A stretch of DNA of 64,000 bases from Mesodorylaimus sp. YZB2_4 (Eukaryota > Nematoda > Enoplea > Dorylaimida > Dorylaimidae), in NCBI GenBank assembly GCA_030248295.1, contig JASANH010001720.1:1-64000 (forward strand). The letters are read 5' to 3'. The notes under the pieces were generated by a model that did not search any database, had not been told where the DNA came from, and saw only the letters and a list, made by a program, of their open reading frames with translations. Positions 35,797 to 48,185 of the stretch are shown here, in pieces. Both the position numbers and the translations under genes were made by a program. Positions within the stretch are counted from its first letter, which is position 1; every line of letters starts with the position of its first letter.

Positions 35797-37607
35797 AGTA
35801 TGGTGAAATGGGCTGCAGCAGGGTGCCTACAACACGCATACATATGTGCATCAATATGCTTTGAGCATACCGCAGGCTAAGACTGAAGAGCGAGGTAGTG
35901 CTAACTCATGAGTTTGACCCCTCACTCATACCATCGTCATCGATGTACTCGTACCAACAGTACAGCACAGTAGGATGGATGGAAGGATGGTAGGTGGATG
36001 GATTGATGGTACGATGGATCCATCCTTGTAGACGCCTTTTTTGAAGGCGGCTCAAAACCCATTTTCAGCCTTGGGCCATTTTTGAGGAGGAAGGATTTAT
36101 TTTCAGGCACGATGAAAGAGAATTAATAAGGGGAATTCAAATTTAGCTCATGGCACAGTAATAGCTATAGTTATGAGCAAGTCTGCAGGAAAAGCCCGGG
36201 ATCGCTAATGAGAAGAGTCGACTCAGCAGTTAATAGTCGAAGAGTCAAACCCCAAAAGCCAAGAAAGAGCAACTTTTCGCCAGAAGTTTTCTGTCTTGCA
36301 AGTACGAGCACCCAAAGGCGGGTACGCAGCAGTTCGGCATTCGTCTCTCCGTACTGCGTGGGAGCGAGTGGCTGGACTCGTCTAGGGTTCAATCCTTGGT
36401 GATGCAGGTCGGTATGTTAACCCATAAACCCTCCATGACCTCGCACACCAGGCCGTGGGCGACTCACCCGCCATCGTCCGAGGATGTCGGTGTCCTGTCC
36501 AGGATGCCCTCGCGTGGAGGTGTTGTGTGACGCTGTTGTGTGTGTCGGTCCCCGCACAGCAGCTTATAAGGTTTGACTGCTGGCCGGCTAGAGGCAAAAG
36601 CGAGCTTAAGCATCCAGAAAAAATAAGAAAAGCAAGGATGTACACAAGTGATTGTATCGAAACAAAAGGAGCTGACATGGGCGCATTAGAAAGGGCCAGG
36701 CCACAAGAAATGCAGAAACATACAGTATGAATGACATCTGCAAATTGTCAACCCTAGAGCCGCGATTAGGTACTACCAGCCAGGAGTTAGGCAGGATCTC
36801 TCTTATTCAAAGTCTGCCAGTTATCGTTAGCCTGGACTAACGATATCTCATGACTCTGACCCCACTCTGAATGCGCGCCAAAACAAATTCACTACCTTTA
36901 CCAGAATCATTTCATTTCACACCCGCATAGATTTGTACAGCCAGCTCTGCTAGAGGATACTGCAGACAAAATAACGTCAATAGCAAAAGATTTTCGGACG
37001 CAAGCGAAAGTTTTAGAAAGTTATTCTGTATATCGTACCGACTCGCACTTACATAAATTTCTAACTAATCCTAATGGAATAAATCAAGGCAAGTTTTGCT
37101 ATAGAACACGTGGAACACGCCAGTGTATCAGGGAGAGAAACATTAAAAACACTTTGCTGCTGTACAATAAACCATTCGTCAGGGTGCCTATCAGTCAGTG
37201 CATAGTGATGTTTCGTGCATGTTGGGCCTCGCGCGTTTTAATTATAAATCTCGTGTCTAAATCATGTGGAGATGAAATACTGTATGGTCGCACTGGCAGA
37301 TATTAAATCAGCCTTGGATTCAAATGTTGTCATCCCTCCCACCGGGGATCTAATTTACTGCCGAGTCTGTCAAACTAAAACAATGTGAAGGCCTACGCTG
37401 CCTATGGAGACTGCATGTATCACTAGACGCACAGATCACGTAGGGTCCCACACCACCCGTACTATCCCCCAGTGGCAGTAGTGCAGTGCAATAATAATAA
37501 GCCATTAGACTAAGACATTTGGCAGCTTGTCGTAATTTTGTGCACAACAATCATAAATGTATGTTCGATGTCTTTTTTTCGAGGGATTGACTCGTCCGGG
37601 AGATATG
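35797..37607. other. Intergenic with SINE-like repeat and GGAT satellite
   Basis: No gene found. 35972-36028 is a GGAT microsatellite. 36300-36530 is an inverted copy of the SINE-like family of 26635-26965, including a GGGTTCAATCC box. 36600-37600 shows nothing clear. Confidence 0.5.
36300..36530 (-). mobile_element. SINE-like dispersed repeat, copy B
   Basis: Reverse complement matches 26780-26965 over most of its length, including GGCCTGGTGTGCGAGGTCA and GAGTCCAGCCACTCGCTCCC. Confidence 0.65.
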
Positions 37608-37609
37608 TA

Positions 37610-39258
37610 CAGTGGTGGACAAAAGTAAGGCACGTTCCTGATTTCTTTACATATAGCAGCAGCTACTCACTCGGGGACAATCTTGAGGCGTTTCCGCATC
37701 ATATATGCATAGAGCACAAAAATGAGCAGGAAACACAGCTAAGTTAGCAGACCAGTTAGCACGAATCACTGGTAGGGGAAAAACTTGAAAAAGTTGCAAA
37801 ATATTGCTGGGACAAAAGTAAGACACGTTTTTTGGCGGGAAAAACCGCTCGAAACACACGAGCTACAAAGTGGCGGGAAACGTTCGGGTGGCTCGTCTGT
37901 GTCATCTAGAAACATCAAATTCAAGTTTTTGTCATCGTTTTACCAAAAATGCCCTGTGGTCGTAATTTTTCAAAGGCTGCAATGGCTAAAATGAGGTTGG
38001 GGGGGGGGAGATAAAATCACTATCGGAGATTGCAAAGACGTTTGGAACGTGTGATCAAGTGATTTCAAAGATCGCGAAACGATGTTTGGCCCGTGGGACG
38101 ACAAGTCCATTGAAAAAGCCTGAAAAACCAACGAAAACGATGACTCGTGACGATCATCTGATTTAAATGAAGACCGTCGATTTCAAACCCTGACTGACCG
38201 CTCATCAAGTGAGGTTGGCCACTGGCTTAACAACGGTCAGCAGCAAGACAGTTCGTCGCCGCCTGAAGGAAGTTGGCTTGTCAGCTCGACGTCCATGCAG
38301 GAAACCACTGATCTCATTGAAGACTCGGAGGGCGCGAATCCAATTCGCCGAGATGCACTTAAACTGGACCAACCAGGAATGGCAAAAAGTTTTTTGGAGC
38401 GATGAATCAAAGTTGAATTTGTTTAACAGCGATGGAATTAAGTGTGTGAGACGCCCAGGTGGCAAAAGGTTCGATCCTAGATACACTATTCCAACGATTA
38501 AGCACGGTGGGGAGTCTGTAATGGCTTGAGGCTGTTTCTGGACGAAAGATGGGCCCGACTCGTAAGATGAATGGCAACATGGACAAGCGCGTGTACGCGG
38601 ACATAATGGAGAATGTCATGCTTTCTCACGCTCGTTGATTCATGCCCGAAGGCTGGATCTTTCAGCAGGACAACGATCCGAATAACTCCTCGGCTCATGC
38701 AAAGCAGTGGTTCCAGCGCAAGGTCAATGTAATGTCACTGCTAGCTCAATCCCCGGATCTAAATCCGATTTAAAACTTGTGGGATGAGGTCGAAAGACGT
38801 ATTTGAGTAACCACATTCCAGAATTGCAACCAGCTGTTTGATACCATTCAAAAAACGTGAGCCTCAATCAGTCATTGATAACCTGATCACCTCTACGAGG
38901 AGGGGATGCAAGCAGGTGATAAAAAATTTTGGGTATACCACCAAATACTAAAGGTTTAGAGTCGCGATGTCGCGTCATGAGGTTTAGAGCGTGTTTCGAA
39001 GCGGAGAATAGGACTATCAAGTCATTCGAAAAAAACGTGCCTTACTTTTGTCCCAGGAATTATTCTTAATTTTCCGAACCATTTTGTCGTGCTTGACTAT
39101 TTCTGCTGTCAGAAAAGTTGTTGATAAATAAATATACCCAGCTTTTTTTGTGTTCTAGCTACGTATGTTGTGGGAAAAGCCATAAGGCTGCTCCCTAGTT
39201 AGTAGCTGCTGCCATAAGTGGAGAAGTCAGAAACGTGTCATACTTTTGTCCACTACTG
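37610..39258 (+). mobile_element. Tc1-like DNA transposon, inactive
   Basis: 1.65 kb bounded by TA duplications (37608 and 39259). The terminal inverted repeats begin CAGTGGTGGACAAAAGTA. A second, inner pair (GGGACAAAAGTAAGACACG at about 37809 and its complement near 39030-39055) gives a double-repeat (IR/DR) design with two likely transposase-binding sites per end. Confidence 0.9.
37949..38960 (+). pseudogene. Tc1-type transposase remnant
   Basis: Several frames; the longest open piece is 38209-38529. Visible family features: HTH-like TVSSKTVRRRLKEVGL, the first catalytic Asp in FWSDES, GGESVMA then a stop where W-G-C-F is expected (TGA at 38527), and the second Asp in QQDNDP. At SPDLNPI the next codon, which should be the catalytic Glu of DDE, is TAA (38771-38773). 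Further stops lie in the N-terminal part. Not functional. Confidence 0.88.
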
Positions 39259-39260
39259 TA

Positions 39261-42200
39261 GATATGTGTAGTACTGAAAAACCTGGAACGCAAAACCCAG
39301 AAAACAAAACTTGGAAAGATGGTATTGCACAGTATGTGCGATTTGATGCGCATGAAGTCCAGGCAAAAGATAATCAAGAAAGATCCTGGATAGCGCTGGC
39401 TGGCCAGGTACTGTACTCGCGTTTCAGAGTTGGCAAGCAGAAATATTGTCTTCTACTGACCATATCGAGTAACCTCATTCCTGCTGATACTATATACTTC
39501 TTGAGTTAATGGTGTTTAACTTTTGGGGCCATATCGTGCACTCATTCGATATCAGAAAAGCACATTAGTTTTTGAGTTGATTCTGGTGGAGCCACTGGAA
39601 CTTACATTGCCAACTTCGCAATGTTTACACAAGTGGCCTTGACCAGGAGCATTTTTAACATCCTGTGTGATCTATGATAAGACTTCTTTAAACCTTTCAT
39701 AAATATGGCGCACCTTTCCCAGTTTCCGAATATGGCCGAACCAATGAGTTGTGAAAATCGCCGCCTAGTTTTGATTTTTCATGCAATTTTGTTCTTTCCG
39801 ACATCTGCTAGTGAGATGACTTTAATCTCTAGACGTTTTGGGACCGATTTTCCAGCTATTGCTAATTGATGAGTCTGACCTGCACTGCTGCACTCACTGA
39901 TCGTGAGTTCTAAGAGTGCCAGTTATCAGCCCAGGTTACAGTCAGTCCATATCTTTTTGTACGCTCGTTTTTGTACGCTCGCGGGCTCGTTTCTGGTACG
40001 CTTCAGCTGGTGTGTGTAGCAGAGGTTTATCTCTGTGAGACGGCCCCTAGCCGCCACGCCAGGACTGTTTATGCGCCACAGTTACTTGTCCAACTCTTTT
40101 TTTTCACGATCAATTATTGACTTTAAGCCTGTTACGCCATAAAAAGTTAATCTAAACCAACTGAATTAAGAAATCAAGTTAAAACAGACTTACCATATAA
40201 GAAATGTTTCCAGCTGTGTGCTACGTTTTTGTTTTCTTACACTAGTTGCCGGAAAATGAAGCAGACTATCTCTTGCATTGAATCTAGATTTAAAAATTTG
40301 CACTAAGTTTGTCGCGCTGTTTGATTTTAATCTAGTATAATTAGCGAATGGTTTAGAGCACTTAACGCCGACTTCTTTCAGTAACTTGTCAGTGTATTTT
40401 GTTACAAATCCCCTCGCCCTACATAGTTGTGGACTAAAGTAGTTTTGACAACGAATTAATCAAACTAATGGGGATAGTCCCTCTCACCACGTGGTAGTGG
40501 AGCGAGAGACAAGATATGTGTTTGGTTTAGACAACGCTAGAATCAACTTTGTCTCTGAAACACACTTTAATAGATTATATGGGAGTGCCAAATCAATGCA
40601 GAGAGCTAGAGCTCTATTGCAGCCCAGAACTCTTGACCTTGCCGACAAAGAAACATTAGCAATTCTTTCCTTGTTTATCTTCGTCCATTTGAAAAATCCA
40701 TGCTATGCCTAAATTGTGACCTTGGCCTGTGCGAGTTGAGGTGCACCCTACTGTAAGAATGTATCCTGTCTACCGAAAGGCAAACAACATTCCTGTGCCC
40801 ACTCATTGTCAGCCAGTCAGTCAGTGTTTTTCAGTGTCTCTTCGACGTTCCCTCATCGAGCAATTTTTGTTATTAACTCTGCCTACTTGGCCCACTGGCA
40901 CACCTTCGTGCTGAGCAGCAAGACAGGGCGCGGAATTGCCTTGGGAGAAATGTCAAAGAATCAGGTTTTACATGGTGTTAACACAATGTTGAATGGGCCA
41001 TTTGATGCTCTAATGTATGAGACTATGACGGGTGCATTGTGCCACCCTTGATCTACAATTTGAGGTAAGGGGATGTACGAAAGTAATGCACTCCACTCAA
41101 AAATGTCATAGCATGAAGGCGAACCCGTCTTTGATGGCTGCCATTATGTTTTATTCGGTTCAGTGATTTTATGTCTTCTTAACAATAAAATGCATTTCAT
41201 CATTATTTTTCGAAACTAGGTCTAAAGTACTGCACTGCATCATTCTCTTTCATCAGAAAAAAGACCCAGACTTCGATCCGATTCGGTCGGCATTGAATCT
41301 TCTTTCATGTTACTTCGTGGAAGTCCTTGCGAAAAGCGGGGTGCAAATGATTTTATGGCAGGCAATATTAAAAGTTTTGATTGAAGAGAAATGAAGAATT
41401 CGTTCATATCGCGCAAGTTGCAATTTACTTCAGGCGCTTCAACAATAAAGCAAAAGTCTCAAGTGCAATTACAAAGAGACTTTTGCTGATGCAATGAAAT
41501 AGACTGCATAAATCTTCTGTTTTGGGATTCTCCCCATACCTTTCGAGGAGTCATTTTTAGGCTTTTGAAACGCAAGATGCCGGATCTGTTGTCATACTTG
41601 TTACCAACTGTCAATACCATCCACATGCTAGTCATCTGTTTCCAAATATTTGTTCTCTGCATGCCCGAAAACTGCCTGCAAATTTATCGAAGCATATACT
41701 CTCATTTTATGAAACCCTAAGAAAGAAACAAGACGCGCATCAATCAGGCGTCCAATTTCGACGAAAATCAGAGCAGTCATTTACGACGCAACCGGATCCT
41801 AGTCTGCTGATTGAAATTGAAAAATGTTTGCCCCAACACACATTTTTCCAAGTCCAGGCCAAGGGCAGTAAAACTAGTTTTCATGTGCGCTCCATTTTCG
41901 AAAACCTTGATTGGCTCGGCTGAAAAACAGCAGAGCCTGAAAACTTATGCACCATTTTCGGTAGGCAAACCCGAGTGATATCGATGTCTGAATCGATTTG
42001 TTTTAGTTGCATTGCAGGGCAGAAAAAAGAGCATTTAGAAAAAGTCTTGTAGCTGTCATCTTTTTTGAATCACCAGCGCTAAAGATTTTGGCGCTTTCGC
42101 TGCCCATTGTCGAACTCTTCTCGCTGACCCAGTTTTAACACAATCTTTCATAAGCTGGTTACGCTCTACATAATTTGAATCCGTTATACAAATAAACTTT

Positions 42201-43390
42201 CTCTCGCTTGTCAAAAATTTACAAAGACGAACATCAATTATCGCCGACGTCTGTTGGTCGACGCAGGCAAAAACTGACGGCCATGTCCTTCTTTGGACAT
42301 TTATCTCGTGCGAGTCAGCATATAGGCTGTAAAAACGCATTGATATGAATCAACGATAATCTACGGCATCAAATGGAGAAATCAGAAAAACATCCAAAAT
42401 GAAGTGTTGCATTGTTTGTGAATGAGAAATGCCAAAAAAACAAAATCTGTTTTTATTGTTCATCCAGTATGCAGATCACCGAGAATTCTTCTTGAGACTA
42501 TGCACATCCATGTTTCGAGGTCTGCTTTGCTGCTCCATAAATGCATGGTCTGACAGATTATGTGCAAAAACCAGACTGGTCCATTACAGTATGTCTTCAG
42601 GTTTTAGCGTTCCCCACATTCAGAGCTTTGTATTGGTTGAAGCGCACGTTTTTAATGTACTTATTGCTATGGCTGGCTGAGACAACCTCCCGGATTTGGT
42701 TTTTTTTCTTAGACGCGTCAAACAAGCAAGACTGAAAGCTGCGCCCATTTTTCCGGCAATAAAACCATGAAAAAGAATCTCAATGCCACCCTCACTCCCA
42801 AAAGAGGCTGCTCCTTGCTCCCTACATTTCTGAAATACCAAAAGTCAGAGCGAAGGTGACAAGTTTCATGCTTGAATAAACAAAGAAGAATGGTCGTTCT
42901 GTTCGAACAGGCTTGCGCGGGCACCCCAGATAAGATGTCTATCTATCAGTCAATATTGCAGTCATCAATCGAACGGGTCCCGGGGTTGTAACTCCTCCTC
43001 TTTCACCGTCGATAGGATAGGTACGGATGGAAGAGAGCACGTGAACGCGATAAGAATCTATAAATTAGGTACTACTGTACAAAATGCTGGTGGTGCTGAA
43101 AGAAGAATAAAGGCAGGGAAAAATTAAAGGAAAGTGACACGTTCTATTATTAGACCTATGGGAAGATGCTTGATGAATTCGAGTCGTCGTCGTCGGCGCC
43201 TATTCTCGCTTCGCCCCCGCGGCGATCCAATTTCGTCATCCTGCCGAAAAGTGACAGACCTAGATCTCCTTTATAAGGAGCTGCGCGCATGTGCAGAACT
43301 TCATCTGTACGCCGTCAGGTCCACTGGTTAACGAGTCGACGCCTGGGAACGCTGGTCTTGTTTCTTCGAGGAACTCTTGAGCTAGGGAAA
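39261..43390. other. Long intergenic stretch, no firm gene
   Basis: Short open frames only. The frame at 40491-40712 follows a TAG acceptor-like site and has a protein-like composition (ETHFNRLYGSAKSMQRAR..., DKETLAILSLFIF), faintly like a nuclear-receptor helix, but this is too weak to call. 42056-42340 (minus) is open without recognisable features. TTTATAAGG at 43270-43278 may be the TATA box of the next gene. Confidence 0.4.
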
Positions 43391-45497
43391 ATGCGCTATC
43401 TCATTATTTTGTTGGCTATCCCCGCCATTCTGGCCACTCCACATGACAGGCAGAAGCGCCAAGGTTATGGAGGAGAAGCACCAGCTCCAGCTCCAGCTCC
43501 TGCCCCTGCTCCAGCTCCTGCCCCTGCTCCAGCTCCTGCTCCTGCCCCTGCTCCAGCTCCAGCTCCTGCTCCTGCCCCTGCTCCAGCTCCAGCTCCTGCT
43601 CCTGCTCCAGCTCCAGCTCCTGCTCCTGCCCCTGCTCCAGCTCCAGCTCCTGCTCCTGCCCCTGCCCCAGCTCCAGCTCCAGCTCCAGCCCCTGCTCCTG
43701 CCCCGCCTCCAGAGCCAGCGCCCACGCACGCTCCAGAGCCAGCGTCAACACACGCTCCGGAGCCAGCGCCAGCTCCAGCGCCAGCTCCAGCTCCTGCCCC
43801 ATATCCAGCACCAGCTCCAGCGCCAGCTCCAGCGCCAGCGCCAGCTCCAGCTCCAGCCCCTGCGCCTGCTCCAGCCCCAGCACCAGCTCCAGCTCCAGCC
43901 CCAGCTCCAGCTCCAGCCCCAGCACCAGCTCCAGCCCCTGCGCCTGCTCCAGAGCCAGCGCCAACACACGCTCCAGAGCCAGCGTCAACACACGCTCCAG
44001 AGCCAACCCCAGTCCCAGCGCCATATCCAGCCCCAGCCCCGGCACCGGCACCGGCTCCGGCTCCAGCTCCAGCTCCAGGTAAGAACTTAAGCATTTCATA
44101 TTCTTGAAACTTGCCTAATACACTGCAGGTCTGCTTCTGCTCTCTTTACGAACCCTGCTTTCTCTCACTGATACTTGCGCTTCACATAAAATCCAACTTT
44201 AATCTTTAGTAGCTACTTCTGTTTCCAGTTTCCAAGCCTTGTTTGGTTTGCCGCCTTTACCTTTTTGTTTTTCTTCGCTTATAAGCATGCTTAGCATTTT
44301 CATACAGTTTTTTTATTGGCGGCACAAAAAATTGCACACACTGCGCAGCCGCAGCACCTGCCAGTAGTTCAAACTCACACATTCGGTCACTTCTCACACA
44401 TTTAGTTTATTCCTTCGCTGGCTTCTTCCTTTTGCTTTGGCAACTAACACTTATGAGTTTTGTGTTTGCTCTATTACAACAGAGGATTGTACTCCAGCGC
44501 CAGCTCCATCACCAGCTCCAGCACCAGCGCCAGCACCAGCGCCAGCTCCAGCACCAGCGCCAGCTCCATCACCCGCCCCGGCTCCAGCTCCAGCTCCTGC
44601 CCCGGCTCCAGCCCCTGCCCCGGCTCCAGCCCCAGCCCCGGCTCCAGCCCCTGCCCCGGCTCCATCACCAGCTCCAGCTCCCGCGCCGGCTCCCGCGCCG
44701 GCTCCCGCGCCGGCTCCAGCTCCAGCTCCTGCCCCGGCTCCAGCCCCTGCCCCGGCTCCATCACCAGCTCCAGCTCCAGCTCCCGCGCCGGCTCCAGCTC
44801 CAGCTCCATCTGGTAAGTAATCATTCGCGTACCACATTTGCCTATCCTAACGCTCATTGTCCAAACTAATCAGAATGTAGCGCAAAGTCTTAGAAATATA
44901 TTTTGATGGTGTGTGTACTGTAATTGCATCTGATCTACTACTTACCAAATTATCTATGCGTTTGGCTCTTACTGACAAACCGCTTCTCTTACAAAGTCGG
45001 CCCTTCATGTCCCGACAACCATCCGAGCTGCAGTTTCTGGGCTTCAAGTGGCGAGTGCGAGAAGAACGCTTTCTGGATGCAGCCCCACTGCCAACAGTCT
45101 TGCAGTACTTGCGGAGTGAAAGTCAGCGATGTGAACAAACCACCTCCAAAACCAGGCGTTGAAAATACTCATGAACTTTGCCAATTTTGGCAGTCACTTG
45201 GAGAATGCGACAAGAATTCAGTTTGGATGTCTAGCAATTGCGCTTTATCGTGCCATGGCGGTGGCAACCCTGAATCTGCCCTTCCTAGCACTGCTGCTAT
45301 TCCAGTACCGGGATCTGGCCCAGTCGATTCTAGTCCGCTACTTCCGTTACTGTCATCGACGACCCCCACTCCACCAGTTGCTGGTATGACCTAACATTAC
45401 TAAGAAACGGTGCATGCTGGACTTACTGATTCTAATCAACTAATCGCGTTCTCATGCCCTCAAGTGAAGCAATTTCTTTTTTTCAGGCGGTTATTAA
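43391..45497 (+). CDS. Secreted Ala-Pro repeat protein with two ShK domains
   Basis: Four exons, all introns phase 1: 43391-44078, 44483-44812, 44997-45383 and 45487-45497, total 471 residues. Signal peptide MRYLIILLAIPAILA, then TPHD, the RQKRQ cleavage site, GYGG, and then nearly 300 residues of Ala-Pro dipeptide broken by EPAPTHAPEPA blocks. Exon 3 has one full ShK domain (six Cys, CSFWASSGEC..N..WM..HC..SC..C) and a second with only four Cys (CQFWQSLGEC, NC, SC): the first and last cysteines are missing. The last exon adds GGY and stops. ShK domains in animals act in secreted enzymes, surface proteins or ion-channel ligands; the role here is unknown. The long Gly-Ala and Leu-Glu frames on the other strand are shadows. 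Confidence 0.86.
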
Positions 45498-47349
45498 ATC
45501 AAGTAAAAGACCTCAATGGAAGCAAGACTGCCATGAAACCTGTATTCATTTATCTTTTCTCCTTGTTTTCCTTAGTGTCGGTTAGAATGGTCTAGGTTGG
45601 TCCCACTCTCCCCTGGTCCTCACACAGCCCGCATTCACCTATTCACTCCAACTCTATACGAAAGTGGTTCCCTGCCCACTGTGCCTGACAGTCTCGCCTG
45701 GCGGAAGATGATTAATGACTCGGTGCTCTGCTTTGGTGCATCTTTATGTTATGTCCTCTCGAAATGTACTATCCTCTCTCTTCTCCTAACACGTTTCGCT
45801 ATTTTTCCTCGTTGTTTTCATTGAATGACATCTGCTAGGCATCGATGCTGTCGTTGCTTTGTTCCTTTTTTACCTGTCCTTGTTCTCATTCTACCTGGTT
45901 CTTATCCTCGTGATCAGAAATACCAAGTTCGATATACGTCAGGTAGTGTGCTTCTGAAGGCGGATGCACATGTCCTATGAACGTAGGTACAATCTAGTTA
46001 GTCGTGCCATGTCAAAGGTTAGTGTGGCCTGATTATGATTTTGAATAAACCAATTTATCTCAACTAAATTTTTTGTGCTCCAGTATGTTTCAAAGAGCAA
46101 AGTATCCACATCTGCACAATGTGATTGTATACAGTACAAAAGTAAAGGCAAAGTATGCAGATTTCTTTAAAAGCTAAGCTCTTTGCGTTCTGAGTAGAAG
46201 AGAAATCACTTCATAAAAAGAAGTGTGCAGGCAAAACATTTTTCACAAGCAGTCACAACAACAAAAATCACATGAAAAAGGTCATTTTCTTTTTCATCAG
46301 CCTGCATCCTGGACCTTCGTAAAACAAAGGTAAAAGTAGAAGTAGCATAATAAGTTTAACGAAGCGTGTCCTGCGCTGTTTTCGCAAAACCGGGCCCAAG
46401 GGTGCGCTCCGTCTACTATGTGGGTGGGTGTCTTCTGCGGTGGCATTCCAATGCATCATCGTGTACGGGCCAGTTAAAACTAGGCTCGGCGGCGAGGATC
46501 ATAGTGATGGCGGCATCCGTTTCAGTGGAACCCAGTGATTGCAAGCTTTGGAGCACAGCAATGTATGAACTTGGTATGGGAACGCGACAAGTTTATGCCG
46601 CCCTACATTGATGCAGCCATGCGTGAAAATGGGAGCAAATTATGGCCCAAAGGCAAATAACGTGCGTGGGACTGACCAAGTTAGGAGAACTAGAATACGT
46701 TGTTGGACAGTTTAATAAAAAGAATGAAACAATGGAATGTAGTGAGTTGATAACTCACATAAGTGCTCTATATATTCTATTGACGCAACTTGGGGTCTGC
46801 CCTCGAGTTTTCTGCGTCCCCATCTGGCCTTGTTTGCAGTTTGTCACAGGAGCAAATCTAGCCAATATCTACGCAAAGCCAAATCTACAGTATACCAGCA
46901 GAAGCTAGGGCAACACAAAAACCATTGTCAACTCTTCTTTCCGTTCCTGGTACATCTGCACTGCTTCTCCCACGCCAAAAACAATGCCAGCGTCTCATCT
47001 TTTTACAGTCTTCACCACGTGCCATGTCATTTCGGCTGCACCCACTTTGGTTTTATGGAGACACGATCGGAATCAAACGGAAAACATTCCACTGCAACCC
47101 AGACAGGGAAAAAATTCGAAAAATTCCTTCACAGCATCCAAACTTGCTGGTTTAAACTAGCGACGATGCGAAGCAAGGAGTGGCACTGAAAGAATGCAAA
47201 GCCCAACATACCCAAATTGAACATTACTCAAGGTCGTATGACACAAAACGATAAAAGTGTGCATAACTGGTAGGACTCAGTCGACTTGAGAAAGGCTATC
47301 CGCAGTGCTCATCTTCGTGCCCGTTTTTGATCAATACTGTTTTTCAAAA
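45498..47349. other. No gene recognised
   Basis: Short frames at 46366-46611 and 46642-46908 without domain, signal peptide or coherent splice sites. AATAAA near 46044 is a possible late poly(A) signal. Confidence 0.4.
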
Positions 47350-48185
47350 ATGAGGGCTCTCTTTCTAATTGCGTTTGGGTGCATCATTGCTTTGCAAGCT
47401 GTTGAAGCTGGTGCGCTGGGTGATTTTTTTGCTAAATTACGCTCGAAACGTCAGAGTAAGCAGTTTTGGTTGACTTTGCTTTCGTTTAGGTCTTCTGGCC
47501 ATTGGGCTTCAGGGATGTTGGATGCTTTACGCCAAGTACTTAGCTTGGCCCAGCTGTCAGAGCCGGCAGGTCTATTTCATTTCTTGTTTCAGGTTCGTTG
47601 ATTCCACTTGGTGACGGCTTGGCGTTTTGGCAACCAGGACCACCACCAGGCACAGGTGCTAACAAGTCCAGCCTGTATGCGATTTTCGCACAAGAATACA
47701 GAAAATATCTTTTTTAAGGATGCGGTGGACAAGGCCAATGTGGTCGGCAGAGTAATAACAACCAAAATAACAATGGAAACAACTGGCAACGAAACAACAA
47801 CAATAATAATAATAATAATCGACGCAATAATCAAGAAGAAAGCGACGAAAGCAGCAGCGAGAGCCAAAGCCATGAAAATGATGCGGGCGGGAACAACAAC
47901 AACAACAGAAATAACAATGATAACAGCAATAACAACAGAAACAACAACAACAACAGTAATAACAACAATAATAACAAGAACAAGAACAATAACAGCAATC
48001 AGGGCGGGCAAGGTAAGTTACCCTAAAAAACGATTGTTTTTAACTTTAATTTTTGTTACTGTTTGTCTCCAGGATGCGAAGATCTTGCTGGTTCCTATTG
48101 CGCAGACTGGGTGAAATCTGGCGAATGTCAAAAGAACAAGGAATATATGAATCCATTTTGCAAGAAGTCATGCGGATTCTGCTAG
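47350..48185 (+). CDS. Secreted Asn-rich protein with C-terminal ShK domain
   Basis: Four exons, all introns phase 1: 47350-47455, 47593-47655, 47719-48012 and 48073-48185, total 191 residues. Exon 1 encodes a signal peptide (MRALFLIAFGCIIALQAVEA) and ends in RSKRQ, again a basic cleavage site. Exon 2 gives a short Pro-containing linker (GPPPG). Exon 3 is an Asn-rich block (about half Asn) opening with GCGGQGQCGRQ and containing an acidic/Ser stretch. Exon 4 is a complete ShK domain with six Cys (CEDLAGSYC, GEC, FC, SC, FC) ending directly at the stop. Together with the gene 2 kb upstream it makes a small ShK cluster on one strand. Confidence 0.86.

Noticed and set aside
40491..40712. Nuclear-receptor ligand-domain exon
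   Set aside because: Only a vague helix pattern and one possible acceptor; no zinc-finger exons or further ligand-domain motifs nearby.
43416..44099. Leu/Glu- and Gly/Ala-rich frames opposite the Ala-Pro gene
   Set aside because: Shadows of the GCTCCA repeat; no start context or splice pattern.
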